From Pseudomonas sp. AL03 (GTDB lineage: Bacteria; Pseudomonadota; Gammaproteobacteria; Pseudomonadales; Pseudomonadaceae), in the NCBI RefSeq assembly GCF_029960815.1, contig NZ_JASBRE010000006.1, forward strand, positions 1-64,000: 64,000 bases of DNA, in the 5' to 3' direction. Positions 48,615 to 59,008 of the stretch are shown piece after piece. How positions within the stretch are numbered: the stretch's first letter is position 1; each line of letters starts with the position of its first letter. The notes below the pieces were generated by a model. That model searched no databases. It worked only from the letters and a program-made list of their open reading frames with translations, and was not told where the DNA came from. The position numbers and the translations under genes are program-made.

Positions 48615-49787
48615 ATGGCTTGGAATGAGCCGGGTGGCAACTCGAATAATCAGGATCCTTGGGGTGGCAAGCGCCGCAATAACGGCGACCGCAAGGGGCC
48701 ACCGGATCTCGACGAGGCCTTCCGAAAGCTGCAGGAAAGCCTGAACGGGTTGTTCGGTGGTGGTAAAAAACGCGGTGATGACGGTGGTGGTTCGGGCAAG
48801 AGTGGCGGCTTCGGCGGCATTCTTGGCATCGGCCTTGTCGTGCTCGCGGCTGTTTGGCTGTACAGCGCGGTCTATGTAGTCGACGAGCAGGAGCAAGCCG
48901 TGGTGCTGCGCTTCGGCAAGTACTACGAAACCGTCGGCCCGGGCCTGAACATCTATTTCCCGCCGCTTGATCGCAAGTACCTGGAAAACGTCACGCGTGA
49001 GCGTGCCTATACCAAGCAGGGTCAAATGCTGACTGAAGACGAGAACATCGTCGAAGTGCCGCTGACCGTGCAGTACAAGATCAGCAATCTGCAGGACTTC
49101 GTACTGAGCGTCGACCAGCCGGAAATCAGCCTGCAGCACGCGACCGAAAGTGCCTTGCGTCATGTGGTGGGTTCCACCGCGATGGATCAGGTGCTGACCG
49201 AAGGTCGTGAATTGATGGCCAGCGAAATCAAGGAGCGTCTGCAACGCTTCATGGATACCTATCGCACCGGTATCACCGTCACTCAGGTCAACGTACAGAG
49301 CGCAGCGGCACCGCGTGAAGTGCAGGAAGCCTTCGATGACGTGATCCGCGCCCGTGAAGACGAGCAGCGTTCGCGCAACCAGGCTGAAACCTACGCCAAC
49401 GGCGTCGTGCCGGAAGCCCGTGGTCAGGCCCAGCGCATCATCGAAGATGCCAATGGTTACCGTGACGAAACCGTCTCGCGCGCCAAGGGTGAGGCCGATC
49501 GCTTCACCAAGCTGGTCGCCGAGTACCGCAAGGCACCCGAAGTCACCCGCGAGCGTCTGTACCTGGACACCATGCAGGAAGTCTTCAGCAATACCAGCAA
49601 GGTTCTCGTGACCGGCAACAAGAATGGCCAGAGCAATCTGCTGTACTTGCCGCTGGACAAAATGGTCGAGAGTGGCCGTAGCACCGGCACTTCTGTGACC
49701 GGCGCGGCAGCCACCAGCAATGAAGCGAGCGCGCGTGCGGCCGCTGATCTGCAGCAACAGCCAGCACGTACCAGGGAGAGTCGCTGA
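48615..49787 (+). CDS. hflK: FtsH protease modulator HflK
   Basis: A 390-aa SPFH/prohibitin protein that with HflC encloses and regulates the FtsH protease. Gly/Asn-rich cytoplasmic N-terminus (about 1-65), a TM helix (about 69-88), the SPFH domain (about 95-260), a long coiled coil and a disordered Ala/Gln tail. ATG 48615 has GGAGAG upstream; an in-frame ATG at 48603 is a less likely start. TGATG overlap with hflC shows translational coupling. Confidence 0.96.
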   Translation: MAWNEPGGNSNNQDPWGGKRRNNGDRKGPPDLDEAFRKLQESLNGLFGGGKKRGDDGGGSGKSGGFGGILGIGLVVLAAVWLYSAVYVVDEQEQAVVLRFGKYYETVGPGLNIYFPPLDRKYLENVTRERAYTKQGQMLTEDENIVEVPLTVQYKISNLQDFVLSVDQPEISLQHATESALRHVVGSTAMDQVLTEGRELMASEIKERLQRFMDTYRTGITVTQVNVQSAAAPREVQEAFDDVIRAREDEQRSRNQAETYANGVVPEARGQAQRIIEDANGYRDETVSRAKGEADRFTKLVAEYRKAPEVTRERLYLDTMQEVFSNTSKVLVTGNKNGQSNLLYLPLDKMVESGRSTGTSVTGAAATSNEASARAAADLQQQPARTRESR

Positions 49788-50656
49788 TGAGCAATAAATC
49801 GCTGATCGCCCTTATTGTCGGCGTCGTCGTGGCGATCGCAGCCTGGAACTGCTTCTACATCGTGGCTCAGACAGAGCGTGCGGTGCTGCTGCAGTTTGGT
49901 CGCGTGGTTCAGGCTGATGTTCAGCCAGGCCTGCATGTGAAAGTGCCTTACGTTAACCAGGTGCGTAAATTCGACGCACGCCTGATGACGCTGGATGCAC
50001 CGACGCAACGCTTCCTGACGCTGGAAAAGAAAGCCGTCATGGTTGATGCCTACGCCAAGTGGCGCGTGAAAGATGCCGAGCGCTTCTACACCGCGACGTC
50101 TGGCCTCAAGCAGATTGCTGACGAGCGTCTTTCCCGTCGTCTGGAATCGGGCCTGCGTGACCAGTTCGGTAAGCGCACGCTGCACGAAGTGGTTTCCGGT
50201 GAGCGCGATGCGCTGATGACCGATATCACTGCTTCGCTGAACAAGATGGCGGAAAAAGAGCTGGGCATTGAAGTTGTCGATGTTCGGGTCAAGGCTATCG
50301 ATCTGCCGAAGGAAGTGAACCGCAGCGTGTTCGAGCGCATGAGTTCCGAGCGTGAGCGTGAAGCTCGCGAGCATCGCGCCAAGGGTAACGAGCTGTCAGA
50401 AGGCATTCGTGCCGACGCTGATCGTCAACGCCGCGTGTTGCTGGCTGAAGCCTATCGTGAATCTGAAGAGGTTCGCGGTGATGGTGACGCCCAAGCCGCT
50501 GCGATCTACTCCAAGGCCTACGGCCAGGATCAGGAGTTCTACGGTTTCTACCGTAGCCTGCGTGCCTACCGTGAAAGCTTCGCGAACAAATCCGACGTCA
50601 TGGTCCTGGACCCAAGCAGCGACTTCTTCCGTTACCTGGAAAAAGCCAAGCCTTGA
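49787..50656 (+). CDS. hflC: FtsH protease modulator HflC
   Basis: A 289-aa SPFH-domain partner of HflK. N-terminal TM anchor (about 5-23), SPFH domain (about 25-190) with 'GLHVKVPYVNQVRKFDARL', then a helical region rich in Glu/Arg. It overlaps hflK by one base and is the last gene of the hfq-hflX-hflK-hflC run: a hairpin and a strong terminator follow. Confidence 0.96.
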   Translation: MSNKSLIALIVGVVVAIAAWNCFYIVAQTERAVLLQFGRVVQADVQPGLHVKVPYVNQVRKFDARLMTLDAPTQRFLTLEKKAVMVDAYAKWRVKDAERFYTATSGLKQIADERLSRRLESGLRDQFGKRTLHEVVSGERDALMTDITASLNKMAEKELGIEVVDVRVKAIDLPKEVNRSVFERMSSEREREAREHRAKGNELSEGIRADADRQRRVLLAEAYRESEEVRGDGDAQAAAIYSKAYGQDQEFYGFYRSLRAYRESFANKSDVMVLDPSSDFFRYLEKAKP

Positions 50657-50972
50657 TACGACGTTGACCTGAATCATCCCCCGCCTGACGGCTAACACCT
50701 CGGGCGGGGTGATCCTTTGGGAAAACGTGTGTATGATGCGGCAGCCGGGAAATTCCCGGCTTTTTTGCGTCTGCACGTTTGATTGCTGTTTTTTATGCAG
50801 GCGTCCGAGTTGAATGACTCGACAGGTTTTTCGAGGAAAGTGGTTGGCGAAGCCGATTTCAGGCTTTTCGCCCCGTTGTTCATGCGCGTGGTTTGCGCAT
50901 GAGCCGATCATTTTCTGCTTCACTCAAGGCTCGCCCAAAGGCTTGCCGCCCGGATCATAGGGGAATGGCGTA
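50657..50972. other. hflC-hisZ intergenic region, no gene
   Basis: 316 bp without a credible ORF. It holds a GC-rich hairpin (CCCCGCC...GGCGGGG, about 50679-50710) and the terminator at 50743, followed by the leader and presumed promoter of hisZ. PAO1 carries a small DUF2065 gene here as I recall it; none is present. Confidence 0.65.
50743..50768 (+). terminator. terminator downstream of hflC
   Basis: Stem AGCCGGGAA / TTCCCGGCT followed directly by TTTTT. It separates the hfl genes from hisZ-purA. Confidence 0.85.
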
Positions 50973-52160
50973 ATGGCAACGGTAGACCGCTGGCTGCTGC
51001 CAGATGGCATCGAAGAAGTACTGCCACCAGAAGCGGCGCGCATTGAAGTCGCGCGTCGTCAGGTGTTGGATCTGTTCCAGAGCTGGGGTTACGAGTTTGT
51101 CGTGACTCCCCATATCGAGTACCTGGAATCCCTGCTGACCGGCGCGGGCCAGGACCTCGATCTGCGTACCTTCAAGGTCATCGACCCGCAATCGGGCCGG
51201 CAGATGGGTTTCCGTGCTGACATCACGCCGCAAGTGGCGCGCATCGATGCGCACACCTTGCGTCGCGAAGGCCCGAGTCGCCTGTGCTATGCCGGTAGCG
51301 TGCTGCACGCTCAGCCGCGTGCCTTGTCGTCCTCTCGCAGTCCGATCCAGCTGGGCGCCGAGTTGTACGGCGATGCCAGTCCGAGCAGCGACGTGGAAGT
51401 CATCAGCCTGATGTTGGCTATGCTGCAACTGGCCGATGTGCCGGATGTGCACATGGACCTCGGTCATGTCGGCATCTACCGCGGCCTGGCTCGCGCCGCC
51501 GGTTTGTCCGGTGAAGTTGAACAACAGTTGTTCGATGCGTTGCAACGTAAGGCCATCGACGAGGTCATTACCTTGACCGAAGGCTTACCTGCCGATCTGT
51601 CGGGCATGTTGCGGGCGTTGGTCGACCTGTGTGGCGGCCGTGAAGTATTGAACGCTGCCCGCGAGCGTCTGGCGAATGCGCCGGCGCCGGTACTGGCAGC
51701 TCTGGACGACCTTCTGGCGATTGCCGAGCGTCTGTCCACGCGTTTCCCGGAGTTGCCGCTGTATTTCGACCTGGGCGAGTTGCGCGGCTACCACTACCAC
51801 ACCGGTGTGGTGTTCGCGGTGTTCGTGCCGGGTGTTGGCCAGTCCATTGCTCAGGGCGGTCGTTACGACGACATCGGCGCCGACTTCGGTCGCGCTCGTC
51901 CGGCAACCGGCTTCTCTACCGATTTGAAAACCCTGGTGACCCTGGGGCGTGCTGAGATCGAGTTACCGTCTGGCGGTATCTGGATGCCTGACAGTACGGA
52001 TGCGGCACTCTGGCAGCAGGTTTGCCAGTTGCGCAGTGAGGGTCAGCGTGTCGTTCAGGCATTGCCTGGGCAACCTTTGGCCGCCGCCCGTGAAGCGGAC
52101 TGCGACCGGCAATTGATTCAGCAGAACGGGCTTTGGCAAGTATCGCCACTGGCTTCTTGA
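50973..52160 (+). CDS. hisZ: ATP phosphoribosyltransferase regulatory subunit HisZ
   Basis: A 395-aa histidyl-tRNA-synthetase-like protein that binds short-form HisG and makes it active and feedback-sensitive in histidine synthesis. The class II core is recognisable ('[12 protein letters not shown]', 'RTFKVID', '[12 protein letters not shown]', 'AQGGRYDDI'), but it is shorter than HisS and lacks the anticodon-binding domain. ATG 50973 is preceded by AGGGGAA. It precedes purA by 54 bp, the usual Pseudomonas pair. Confidence 0.95.
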   Translation: MATVDRWLLPDGIEEVLPPEAARIEVARRQVLDLFQSWGYEFVVTPHIEYLESLLTGAGQDLDLRTFKVIDPQSGRQMGFRADITPQVARIDAHTLRREGPSRLCYAGSVLHAQPRALSSSRSPIQLGAELYGDASPSSDVEVISLMLAMLQLADVPDVHMDLGHVGIYRGLARAAGLSGEVEQQLFDALQRKAIDEVITLTEGLPADLSGMLRALVDLCGGREVLNAARERLANAPAPVLAALDDLLAIAERLSTRFPELPLYFDLGELRGYHYHTGVVFAVFVPGVGQSIAQGGRYDDIGADFGRARPATGFSTDLKTLVTLGRAEIELPSGGIWMPDSTDAALWQQVCQLRSEGQRVVQALPGQPLAAAREADCDRQLIQQNGLWQVSPLAS

Positions 52161-53507
<1,347 letters not shown>

Positions 53508-53525
53508 TAAGCCGTTGATGTAAAA

Positions 53526-53552
53526 CACAAAGGCTCCTTGATTGGGGCCTTT
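53526..53552 (+). terminator. terminator after purA
   Basis: Stem ACAAAGGCTCC / GGGGCCTTTGT with a short T-rich tail. Confidence 0.75.
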
Positions 53553-53646
53553 GTCGTTTAGGTCTTTCGGACGGCACGACCCTTGCTGTGATTATCGCTT
53601 CTTGATGAGCCATCAATTTAATGGCGTCAAAGCAGAGGGATTTCCT

Positions 53647-55581
53647 GTGTCGGCCGTTCTCTCACTGTTACAAAGCCGTCTATTGCGGCCCGTGTTCGTT
53701 ACCCTTGGTATCGCGCTTTTGGTGCAGGTGCTGGTGGCTGTTGCCCTGACTCGGAGCACAGTGACCGCGCTGGAAGCCGATCTGGGTGTGCGCCTGGGTG
53801 CCGACAGCCAAAAGCTCTCTGGTGAACTGGAGCAGGCGGGGCGTGAAGTCACGTCGAGCCTCGACAGCCTCTCCACCAGTACTCGTCAACGCCTTACGGC
53901 CGGTTTGTCCTCGCGATTGAAGGACGAGCAGGCACAACTGCGTGCGACGCTGGAAAAGGATCTGAAGGACTCCGCCAATGATATGGCGCAGCTTCTGGCC
54001 TCGGTCGCACCCCGCGCCATGTGGGACAGCGACGTTCCAACCCTGTCCGAATTCGCCCGCCGGGCCCAGCGTAATCCCAACGTGTTGTTCGTGGTCTACG
54101 ACGACGCCACGGGGCAGCACCTGACGCGCTACTTGAACCGGGAGAACCCGATCAACAAGGCGCTGTTGGAGAAGGGCCAGGGCGAGCGTGCCCTGGACAA
54201 GGTGCTGGATGCGGCGAAGAACGATCCATCGGTCTATTACCTCGAAGCCTCGATCAACCCCAACGGGGTGGAAATCGGCAAGGTCTTGATGGGCGTCTCG
54301 ACCGCCTCGGTGGAAACCGATCTGGCGGCCCTGGACAAGCGCTTCTCGGCGCTGATCGCCAGCAGTGATCAACTGGTCGGCGACAGCCTCAAGGGCGCGG
54401 CGGCTGACAGCGCCACGGCGATGCGTGCGCGTCTGACGTCTGCTCAGTCCACCGCCTCTGAAATGAAAGACAACACTACCAGCACTGTTCAGGAAGCCGC
54501 GGCGACCTTGCGCTGGCGCATCGGCATGGGCCTGGCGCTGGTAGGGTGCGGCGTGCTGCTGTTGCTCGCGGTGGTGCTGGGCCGTCGAGTGGTCAACCGC
54601 TTGAAAATGCTCATCGCGGCCATGGACGACCTGGCGGCGGGCGAGGGCGATCTGACCAAGCGCGTGCAGATCAGCAGTAAGGACGAAATCGGCGACATGG
54701 CCTCGGCGGTCAATCGCTTTGTGGATAAGTTGCAACCTATCGTGCGCGAAGCGGGCGATGTGGCTCAGCGAACCGGCGTGGAAATCGGCGCCATGACCTT
54801 GCGCAATGCGGGTGCCGATGCGGCGGCGGGCATGCAGCGCGATGAAGTGGCCGAGAGCCTGCGTGCGTTGTCGCAAATGGCTGATGATGCCCAGTCTGAA
54901 AGTCATGCCATGCAGGCAGCCTTGCAGCAAGTGGTGGATATTCGTTCGGCCACGGATGAAAACACGCGGACGTCGGCGAAAGTCGGCAGCCTGATCGAGG
55001 CGTTGGCCGGTCAGGTCGATACCGGTGCGAAAGTCATCGAGCGGCTGGCGCAGCAGAGTGAGCAGATTGAAGTGGTGCTGACGGTGATTCACGGGATCGC
55101 CGAGCAAACCAATCTGCTGGCGCTGAACGCGGCCATCGAAGCGGCACGAGCTGGCGAGACCGGCCGCGGGTTTGCCGTGGTAGCGGACGAGGTGCGAGCG
55201 CTGGCGAGCAAGACACAGAGCTCCACCGGCGACATTCAGGCGCACATCGTTGCTTTGCAGCAAGGTGCGCGAGAGGCTGTTGCAGCGATTGGCCAGGCCG
55301 GACGTCAGGCCAGCGAAGGTTTGCTGGTACTGCGTGACAGTGCGCGGTTGCAGCAATCAGTGCAGGCGTCGGTCGAGCAAGTGCATGCGGCGATTGGTTT
55401 GGCAACACAGGCCGCGGCGCATCAGGCACAAGGCGCGCAGGCGGTGCGTGGTCGGGTTGAGACCATTCATGCGCAGGCTGAGCAAGCGGCTCAAGCGGTG
55501 GTGGCAACCACGGCCAGTGGCAAGGTGCTTGATGGGTTGGCGGCGCAGTTGAAGGCCAGCCTGGGGCAGTTCAGGGCTTAG
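53647..55581 (+). CDS. methyl-accepting chemotaxis protein
   Basis: A 644-aa chemoreceptor. TM1 (about 17-35), a periplasmic ligand-binding region of about 255 residues, TM2 (about 297-318), HAMP (about 320-372), then the cytoplasmic signalling coiled coil whose tip '[20 protein letters not shown]' and '[12 protein letters not shown]' binds CheA and CheW. I chose GTG 53647 with AGAGGGA 8 bp upstream; the longer frame would put extra polar residues before TM1. The ligand cannot be told from sequence. Confidence 0.9.
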   Translation: MSAVLSLLQSRLLRPVFVTLGIALLVQVLVAVALTRSTVTALEADLGVRLGADSQKLSGELEQAGREVTSSLDSLSTSTRQRLTAGLSSRLKDEQAQLRATLEKDLKDSANDMAQLLASVAPRAMWDSDVPTLSEFARRAQRNPNVLFVVYDDATGQHLTRYLNRENPINKALLEKGQGERALDKVLDAAKNDPSVYYLEASINPNGVEIGKVLMGVSTASVETDLAALDKRFSALIASSDQLVGDSLKGAAADSATAMRARLTSAQSTASEMKDNTTSTVQEAAATLRWRIGMGLALVGCGVLLLLAVVLGRRVVNRLKMLIAAMDDLAAGEGDLTKRVQISSKDEIGDMASAVNRFVDKLQPIVREAGDVAQRTGVEIGAMTLRNAGADAAAGMQRDEVAESLRALSQMADDAQSESHAMQAALQQVVDIRSATDENTRTSAKVGSLIEALAGQVDTGAKVIERLAQQSEQIEVVLTVIHGIAEQTNLLALNAAIEAARAGETGRGFAVVADEVRALASKTQSSTGDIQAHIVALQQGAREAVAAIGQAGRQASEGLLVLRDSARLQQSVQASVEQVHAAIGLATQAAAHQAQGAQAVRGRVETIHAQAEQAAQAVVATTASGKVLDGLAAQLKASLGQFRA

Positions 55582-55601
55582 GATGTTCTTTGTTTGGGCT
55601 G

Positions 55602-55675
55602 GCCTCTTCGCGAGCAAGCCCGCTCCCACATTGGAATGCGTTCCCCTGTGGGAGCGGGCTTGCTCGCGAAGGCGG
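55602..55675. repeat. inverted repeat between chemoreceptor and permease genes
   Basis: The arms TTCGCGAGCAAGCCCGCTCC and GGAGCGGGCTTGCTCGCGAA are exact inverses around a short loop. It is the 'GCGAGCAAGCCCGCTCCCAC' REP class of Pseudomonas, here between convergent genes, and may serve as a bidirectional terminator. Confidence 0.88.
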
Positions 55676-55677
55676 TC

Positions 55678-57243
55678 TTAACGGCTCAAATACATCCGTG
55701 TCGTGAGTAGATAAACCGGCAACCCCGACACCAAAATCAACAACGCCGCATAAGGCGCCGCCGCCGCAAACTCCACATTCGCGGTATGCGCCCAGACTTC
55801 CGTTGCCAGCGTATTGAGCCCGGTAGGACTCAGCAACAACGTCGCTGTCAGCTCCTTCATCGCATCCAGAAACACCAGCGCAAACGCTGCACCGAGTGCT
55901 GGAAAGATGATCGGCAACGTCACCCGGCAAAACGCACTGAAGGACGACGCCCCCAGCGTGCGTGCCGCCTCTTCCAGTTGCGGCGCAGCCTTGTTCAGTG
56001 CCGTGCGAATCGGCGCCTGAGCCAGCGGCAGGAACAGCAGCGCATAAGCGATCAGCAACAACGCCGAGGTCTGATACAGCGCTGGCACATAGTGCAGGGC
56101 GAAATACACCAGCGTCAGTGCGATCACCAGTCCAGGCAGTGCATGCAACAAATACGGCAGACGCTCGGCCCAGATTGCCAGTTGACCCTTATAGCGCACC
56201 ACCAACAGCCCAACCGGCACAGCCAGCACCAGACACAGTGCTGCGCCACCGAGGGAGAGTGCCAGTGACGACAACAGCGCTTCGCTGATCGCCGCCACGG
56301 GGAATGCGGCTGAGGAGCCAACTGCTAGCCAGTACACCAACATGCCCAGCGGAATGCCGCTGCCGATGATTGCCAGCGCCAGACAATAAACCTGCCCAGC
56401 CGCCGACCACGGTCCCAGGCGAACCTGCTCTGCACGTCGCGCCGCGCCTTGACCGGTGCGCACATGCCGGCCCTTGCCGCGCACCCGCAGCTCAAGCCAA
56501 AGCAGCACCAGACACAGCGCCAGCAATACTGCCGAAAGCATGGCTGCGTTGGCGTTACTGAATTCGAGCTCGAACTGTTGATAGATCGCGGTGGTGAAGG
56601 TCTGCAGGCCGATGATCGACAGCGCGCCGAACTCCACCAGCATGTGCAGGGCGATCAGCAGCGAACCGGCCAGCAACGAAGGCCAGAGCAGCGGCAGGGT
56701 GATCCTGAAAAACACGCCCCAGCGATTCTGCCCAAGGGTTCGTGCGGACTCCTCGAGAGAGGGATCAAGATTGCGCAGGGTCGCCGCGACCGGCAGAAAT
56801 ATCAGCGGGTACTTGGAGAGGGTCATCACCAGGATTGCCCCGCCGAGCCCTTCGAAGTGAGCGCTCAACGAGACCCAGGTAAAACTGCTGACAAATGCCG
56901 GCACCGCGAACGGCAGGCACAGAATGACGCCCCACAAGCGTCGCCCCGGCAGATTGCTGCGTTCCAGCAGCCACGCCAGCGACAGGCCGATCACGCCGCA
57001 GGCCAGCGTCACACCGACCATCAGTGCCAAGGTATTGCGCAGCAGCCCGAACACATAAGGCCGCCAAAGAAGGTGCAGTGCCTCGGCCCAACCGGCCTGC
57101 CAGGTTTTGAGCCCGACATACACCAGCGGCAAGAGGCTGAGCACGACCAGCAGTAAAACCGGGAGCAACAACCAGATCGATGGCCGCTTGCGCCGTGGCA
57201 CGTAACCCCCGCGCGCGACGGGGGCGGATAACGATGCGCTCAT
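55678..57243 (-). CDS. ferric-iron ABC transporter permease (FbpB/HitB type)
   Basis: A 521-aa inner-membrane permease that is a fused duplication, each half with about six TM helices and its own EAA loop: 'EESARTLGQNRWGVF' in the N-terminal half and 'EEAARTLGASSFSAF' in the C-terminal half. These loops dock the ATPase. It is translationally coupled to the binding-protein gene (ATGA overlap). No ATPase gene follows, so the pair must use one encoded elsewhere. Confidence 0.92.
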   Translation of the reverse strand: MSASLSAPVARGGYVPRRKRPSIWLLLPVLLLVVLSLLPLVYVGLKTWQAGWAEALHLLWRPYVFGLLRNTLALMVGVTLACGVIGLSLAWLLERSNLPGRRLWGVILCLPFAVPAFVSSFTWVSLSAHFEGLGGAILVMTLSKYPLIFLPVAATLRNLDPSLEESARTLGQNRWGVFFRITLPLLWPSLLAGSLLIALHMLVEFGALSIIGLQTFTTAIYQQFELEFSNANAAMLSAVLLALCLVLLWLELRVRGKGRHVRTGQGAARRAEQVRLGPWSAAGQVYCLALAIIGSGIPLGMLVYWLAVGSSAAFPVAAISEALLSSLALSLGGAALCLVLAVPVGLLVVRYKGQLAIWAERLPYLLHALPGLVIALTLVYFALHYVPALYQTSALLLIAYALLFLPLAQAPIRTALNKAAPQLEEAARTLGASSFSAFCRVTLPIIFPALGAAFALVFLDAMKELTATLLLSPTGLNTLATEVWAHTANVEFAAAAPYAALLILVSGLPVYLLTTRMYLSR

Positions 57244-58253
57244 CAGTTCAAGCCAACGTCACGTTCCAGGTCCAGGGCTTCTTCGGCATTGCCAAGATCG
57301 GCTGGCGTGACCTTCGGTGCCTCAAGTTCGCTGAACGGCTTGAGTCCGCGATCCGACTCCATGCCTTTGTGCAAAGGGTACTCGGCGGTGGTCTGGGTGA
57401 TCACACGCTGACCTTCTTCGCTGGCCATGTAGGCGAGGAATTGCTGGGCTTCTTTTGGATGCTTGCTGGATTTCAGCGCGGCCGCACTGGAAACGGTGAT
57501 CAGCCCGCCGACGTCGCCGCCGGTGAAGTAATGCAGTTTCGAATCGAGCTGGCCTTTCTCACGCTGCAAGGCGAACCAGTAGTAGTTGTTCACCAGCACG
57601 GTGGCGACTTCGCCGTTTTCCACCGCCTTCAGCGCAACCATGTTGTTGCTGTAAGTCTTGCCGAATGCGCGCAGGCCGGTCAGCCATTCTTCCGCAGCGT
57701 CCATGCCGTGTACTTTGATGATTGCCACAGCCTGTTCCTGGAAGGCGCCGCTGGTAGGCACAAAGCCGACCTTGCCTTGCCATTTCGGGTCGGAGAACTC
57801 CATCACCGACTTCGGCAGATCTTTCTCGTCAATCAGCTTGGGGTTGTAGGCGACGACGCGGACTCGCGCGGTGATGCCGATCCAGGTGCCATTGCCAGCG
57901 ACATAGTCTTTCGGCAGAACGGCGAGGGTGGCGACATCGGTCTGGGCCAGCAGGCCTTGTTCGCCGAGTTTGTTCAGTGGGGGCGACTCTTCGGTATAAA
58001 TCATGTCGGCGGGCGAGCGATCACCTTCTTCGACGACCTGGCTGGCGAGCTGGTTGCTGCTGCCTTTACGCACATTGACGTGAATGCCGGTCTTGGCTTC
58101 GAAGGCTTTGGCAATTGCGTCGCCGACTTCCTTGTGTTGGCCGTTATAGAGTGTCAGGGAAACGGCATCGGCGGCCTGGGTGAGGGGAGTAGCGAGTGCC
58201 AGGCCGAGCAGGGTGAAGGTCAGGCCGCGGCGCAGGGTATTTCGAAACATCAT
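57243..58253 (-). CDS. ferric-iron ABC transporter substrate-binding protein (FbpA/HitA type)
   Basis: A 336-aa periplasmic binding protein with a signal peptide (about 1-27, cut after TQA). The paired tyrosines Tyr224-Tyr225 in 'VNNYYWF' match the Fe3+-binding YY of FbpA/HitA. 'LTLYNGQH' starts the mature domain. It is the first gene of a two-gene unit with the permease. A possible Fur box lies 40-60 bp upstream. Iron as substrate is well supported by the YY motif. Confidence 0.93.
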   Translation of the reverse strand: MMFRNTLRRGLTFTLLGLALATPLTQAADAVSLTLYNGQHKEVGDAIAKAFEAKTGIHVNVRKGSSNQLASQVVEEGDRSPADMIYTEESPPLNKLGEQGLLAQTDVATLAVLPKDYVAGNGTWIGITARVRVVAYNPKLIDEKDLPKSVMEFSDPKWQGKVGFVPTSGAFQEQAVAIIKVHGMDAAEEWLTGLRAFGKTYSNNMVALKAVENGEVATVLVNNYYWFALQREKGQLDSKLHYFTGGDVGGLITVSSAAALKSSKHPKEAQQFLAYMASEEGQRVITQTTAEYPLHKGMESDRGLKPFSELEAPKVTPADLGNAEEALDLERDVGLN

Positions 58254-58288
58254 TCGCAGGGTTCCTCACTGTCGCATTGCAAAATCTT

Positions 58289-58314
58289 GCAACAATGATA
58301 AACGATATTACTTC
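58289..58314 (-). promoter_or_regulatory. possible Fur box upstream of the iron-transport genes
   Basis: The AT-rich GCAACAATGATAAACGATAT region contains ATGATAA and an imperfect second half, recalling the Fur consensus of repeated GATAAT. The match is partial; the call rests mainly on its place before an iron-uptake operon. Confidence 0.35.
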
Positions 58315-58387
58315 TCAAGTGCGCCTTGCGGGGCGGAGAAGGGTTTGCTAGAACGTTCAGGACTTACTTTTCAAACCCCGGAAACGC

Positions 58388-58410
58388 AAAAACCCGCTTT
58401 CGCGGGTTTC
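58388..58410 (-). terminator. terminator of first tRNA-Leu
   Basis: Read on the minus strand, stem AAACCCGCG / CGCGGGTTT-like with TTTTTG tail, 35 bp beyond the tRNA 3' end. A second small hairpin (TTCAAGATC / GATCTTGAA) lies between them. Confidence 0.85.
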
Positions 58411-58444
58411 TGTGAAATTCAAGATCGTGATCTTGAATTTGAAT

Positions 58445-58531
58445 TGGTGCCCAGAAGAAGACTCGAACTTCCACGACCTTGCGGTCACCAGCACCTGAAG
58501 CTGGCGTGTCTACCAATTTCACCATCTGGGC
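58445..58531 (-). tRNA. tRNA-Leu(CAG), copy 1
   Basis: An 87-nt class II tRNA on the minus strand, GCCCAGATGG...TCTGGGCACCA with encoded CCA. The anticodon loop UUCAGGU between CCAGC and GCUGG gives anticodon CAG. The long variable arm (TGGTGACCGCAAGGTCGT) and the TTCGAGT T-loop are intact. It has its own promoter and terminator. Confidence 0.96.
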
Positions 58532-58565
58532 ATCATCGCAAGCGTTGCCGCTGTTGATGTGGCGC

Positions 58566-58594
58566 ACTATACGGAGAGCTTTTTGATCTGTAAA
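58566..58594 (-). promoter_or_regulatory. sigma70 promoter of tRNA-Leu copy 1
   Basis: On the minus strand TTTACA and TATAGT are separated by exactly 17 bp; the -10 ends 34 bp before the tRNA 5' end. The same promoter with a slightly different spacer precedes copy 2. Confidence 0.8.
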
Positions 58595-58632
58595 CCCCTG
58601 ATTTAGTATTAATAAATCAGAAGCTTAGAATG

Positions 58633-58660
58633 CAAAAAACCCGCTTTCGCGGGGTTTTGT
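58633..58660 (-). terminator. terminator of second tRNA-Leu
   Basis: On the minus strand, stem AACCCCGCG / CGCGGGTT followed by TTTTTGC, 37 bp beyond the tRNA. Confidence 0.85.
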
Positions 58661-58697
58661 GTGAGCCTTGAAATTGATCTAATCTCAAGCTCGAAAT

Positions 58698-58784
58698 TGG
58701 TGCCCAGAAGAAGACTCGAACTTCCACGACCTTGCGGTCACCAGCACCTGAAGCTGGCGTGTCTACCAATTTCACCATCTGGGC
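58698..58784 (-). tRNA. tRNA-Leu(CAG), copy 2
   Basis: Identical in sequence to the copy at 58445-58531, again 87 nt with encoded CCA and anticodon CAG. Promoter and terminator are also near-copies, showing tandem duplication of a whole transcription unit of about 253 bp. Confidence 0.96.
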
Positions 58785-58818
58785 AGTATCGGCAACGTCT
58801 CCGTCGTCGATGGCGCGC

Positions 58819-58847
58819 ACTATACGGAGCGTCTTTTTAACTGTAAA
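58819..58847 (-). promoter_or_regulatory. sigma70 promoter of tRNA-Leu copy 2
   Basis: On the minus strand TTTACA and TATAGT with a 17-bp spacer, the same arrangement as at 58566-58594. Confidence 0.8.
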
Positions 58848-59008
58848 CCCCTGACATCAAAAAAACCTGGAAAATTTTACCAGTGGCATTCAAATCAGCT
58901 TTGCAGTGTCGATAAAGGGCTTTAGATCGGCTGTCATAGCCTGAAATTTCCCGTTTCATTACGCCTATGCCAAACTAACCCGCATATAGACAAGGTGAAA
59001 ACTCTCTA

